Below are positions 62,770 through 64,000 of a stretch of 64,000 nt of DNA, one piece after another; the first letter of the stretch is position 1, and each line of letters starts with the position of its first letter. Made by a program: the position numbers and the translations under genes. Source of the stretch: Bacillus aquiflavi (GTDB taxonomy: Bacteria > Bacillota > Bacilli > Bacillales > Cytobacillaceae); assembly GCF_019915265.1 (NCBI RefSeq), contig NZ_CP082780.1:868001-932000 (forward strand), read 5' to 3'. The notes below the pieces were generated by a model. The model saw nothing but the letters and a program-made list of their open reading frames with translations, was not told the DNA's origin and did no database searches.

Positions 62770-63415
62770 TGACACCCGTGTAGCGAACAAAGCATCCTAA
62801 GAAGTTTAAATTACAAGTCATCAAGAGCCCAAGAAATAGGAAGATTACCCTTGTAGATCGTCGTTATGAATTGAATCCCAACATGGTTAGTTGTTGGAAT
62901 CGTGAATATAAAGGCGGGGAATTTGGAGATGTGGATGTGGCTACCGGATCTAACTCTAAAGAATGATCCCAAAAAAAAATAACAGACTCAAAATGTATGA
63001 GGTAAAAAGGAAGTTGAAATAGCGATTTTACTTGCTTTAATAAAAAGAAAACCCTCACTTACTGAAAAACTTGAAGTAGCTGATCAATGGATTAACAAAG
63101 TTCAAAGGTACTTAAAATAATCAGATGAACATATTAAAGAATTTCTGCTGGAAGAAATTGAGGCGATGCTTTTAACTATGGTTACCGCAAATTAAAAAAG
63201 TACTCCGCAAAAAAATATAATCTAATTATTAACAAGGAAAATGTCTATCGCTTATGTAAGGAACTTGGGATCTTACGACCACAATGACAAGAGAAAGTCT
63301 CTTTTCCACGTAAATTAGCAGAAATCGCATCATTAAAGCTTCTAAGCAACTCTGGGAGGCAGATATTAAATATAGCTATATCAAAGAAGGAGGAGACCTC
63401 ATTGGTAATTAAGGA
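62770..63415 (+). pseudogene. IS3/IS150-type transposase, degenerate
   Basis: The first part (OrfA-like) reads HPKKFKLQVIKSPRNRKITL, then DRRYELNPNMVSCWNREYKG before a stop near 62964. OrfB-like fragments follow with frame changes and stops: EIAILLALIKRKPSLTEKLE, DEHIKEFLLEEIEAM, then NKENVYRLCKELGILRPQ, KVSFPRKLAE and EADIKYSYIKEGGDLIGN. The catalytic rve core downstream is missing. The ends are not identified. It is an old, dead IS. The rest of 63416-63673 holds no gene I can support. Confidence 0.75.
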
Positions 63416-63673
63416 GGTTCGGGTATAATAGGCTGTATTCAAACAAAGCATCATCTTGATTTGAAGTGGCGGGAATGACAGCCTTGTTTGGCGATGCCTA
63501 TGTTTGAAACAGCTGGCTTCTCGGAAGGAGAATCATGCCGCAGAGGTTCGGTGTCTAGCAACATGGATTTTTTGAAGAATAACGGGAGAAATCTAAAAAA
63601 ATAAAAACTATGCAAATGAAAGAATAAGAAAGTTATTATCCAAAATTTTGGGGTTAATCCGCTTAAAATTATA

Positions 63674-63892
63674 TTATTTATCTTCTTTAAAAACAATATC
63701 CCATACTAGTAAACCAATACAACCTACAAGAATAAAAATTGAAATTAAGTTTTCTAAAAAACCCTTCTCCCAATCTCTATAAATTAAGTATGCTTGAAAT
63801 ACAAAAATTAGAATAACCGCCCATCTAAACGGTAGATTTTTAAGTTTAATGATTAACGCTCCTCGTATAGTTAGTTTATAATCTAATTTCAA
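63674..63892 (-). CDS. Small hypothetical membrane protein, 72 aa
   Basis: TTG start at 63892 with a weak GGAAA upstream. Two hydrophobic spans: FRWAVILIFVFQAYLIY and LISIFILVGCIGLLVWDIVF, and an acidic tail FKEDK. No family is recognised. It may be a fragment, as it is flanked by IS debris on its left. Nothing is seen between it and the right end of the window. Confidence 0.5.
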   Translation of the reverse strand: MKLDYKLTIRGALIIKLKNLPFRWAVILIFVFQAYLIYRDWEKGFLENLISIFILVGCIGLLVWDIVFKEDK

Positions 63893-64000
63893 GATAATTT
63901 CCAGTTTATTTATTGTTCTTTGATAACTTCATAGAAGTTAGCTCAGGTAGTGGAGCTAGCCCCCATCAAGTCACATGGTTGGATTTTTCGAAAAGTTGTA

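Noticed and set aside
63416-63670. Reading frame with GEGESCRRGSVSSN-like sequence near 63520
   Set aside because: A short frame broken by stops in IS debris; I could not tie it to a known family with confidence.

Overview
The window is low-G+C Firmicute chromosome from a spore-forming Bacillaceae species. Support comes from an alpha/beta-type SASP, a CotF-type coat protein, a LysM/SleB-type cell wall hydrolase, a close bacillopeptidase F (Bpr) homologue, AGGAGG-type ribosome binding sites with many TTG/GTG starts, and a Bacillus-style yybP-ykoY riboswitch. I cannot name the species. No rRNA or tRNA genes and no CRISPR array were seen.

Layout. 1-1809: a GNAT acetyltransferase pseudogene split by an IS4-family element with a frameshifted transposase. 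1904-9190: a stripped prophage (ImmA peptidase, CI-like repressor, Cro-like regulator with operator repeats, AntA/ORF6C antirepressor, replication protein, ArpU-type late regulator), then four tandem 170-bp repeats where packaging and structural genes would be expected, then a holin and two tandem amidase copies, each broken by +1 base. 9276-10150: small spore/stress-type genes. 10324-17057: a MurNAc recycling locus with a promoter, a perfect-consensus cre site, murQ, murP, mupG and murR, interrupted between murP and mupG by a class C group II intron. 17426-24563: broken DUF1259 gene, LTA-synthase-family enzyme and bpr. 25313-28285: ECF sigma/anti-sigma pair, a small membrane protein and a decayed S66 LD-carboxypeptidase. 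28345-30352: a second, almost identical intron. 30471-34292: unknown gene, SleB-type hydrolase, sirtuin, and a TolB-like gene broken at a 12-base homopolymer. 34361-36453: relics of a mobilizable plasmid and a transposase. 36562-42676: secreted nuclease, frameshifted prfC, lipoprotein, broken 625-codon gene, coat protein. 42786-49907: nhaC, swrC-type RND pump with its TetR regulator, and the riboswitch-controlled TerC exporter. 49951-55481: SASP, glycolate oxidase glcDF, KtrD-type K+ transporter, DUF3905 and two tiny overlapping genes. 55472-57247: a B12-binding radical SAM gene with a TAA inside its iron-sulfur motif. 57590-61965: a flavin-transfer/ferric-reductase-like operon facing a two-component system. 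62120-64000: DUF523 gene, degenerate IS3-type transposase, small membrane protein.

How the genes work together. MurP imports and phosphorylates MurNAc or MurNAc-GlcNAc, MupG cleaves the 6-phospho-disaccharide, MurQ removes lactate, MurR represses, and CcpA can act at cre. SwrC and its TetR form an autoregulated pump unit. Mn2+ sensed by the yybP-ykoY RNA controls the TerC protein.

Four intergenic segments (16868-17057, 20062-20225, 44335-44527, 57278-57413) share a related core, and each is flanked by its own 16-26 nt direct repeat. They look like an undescribed family of small dispersed elements and are the observation I rate highest. The window also has an unusual number of single-base frameshifts, mostly +1 in homopolymers, so sequencing error must be weighed against real gene decay.
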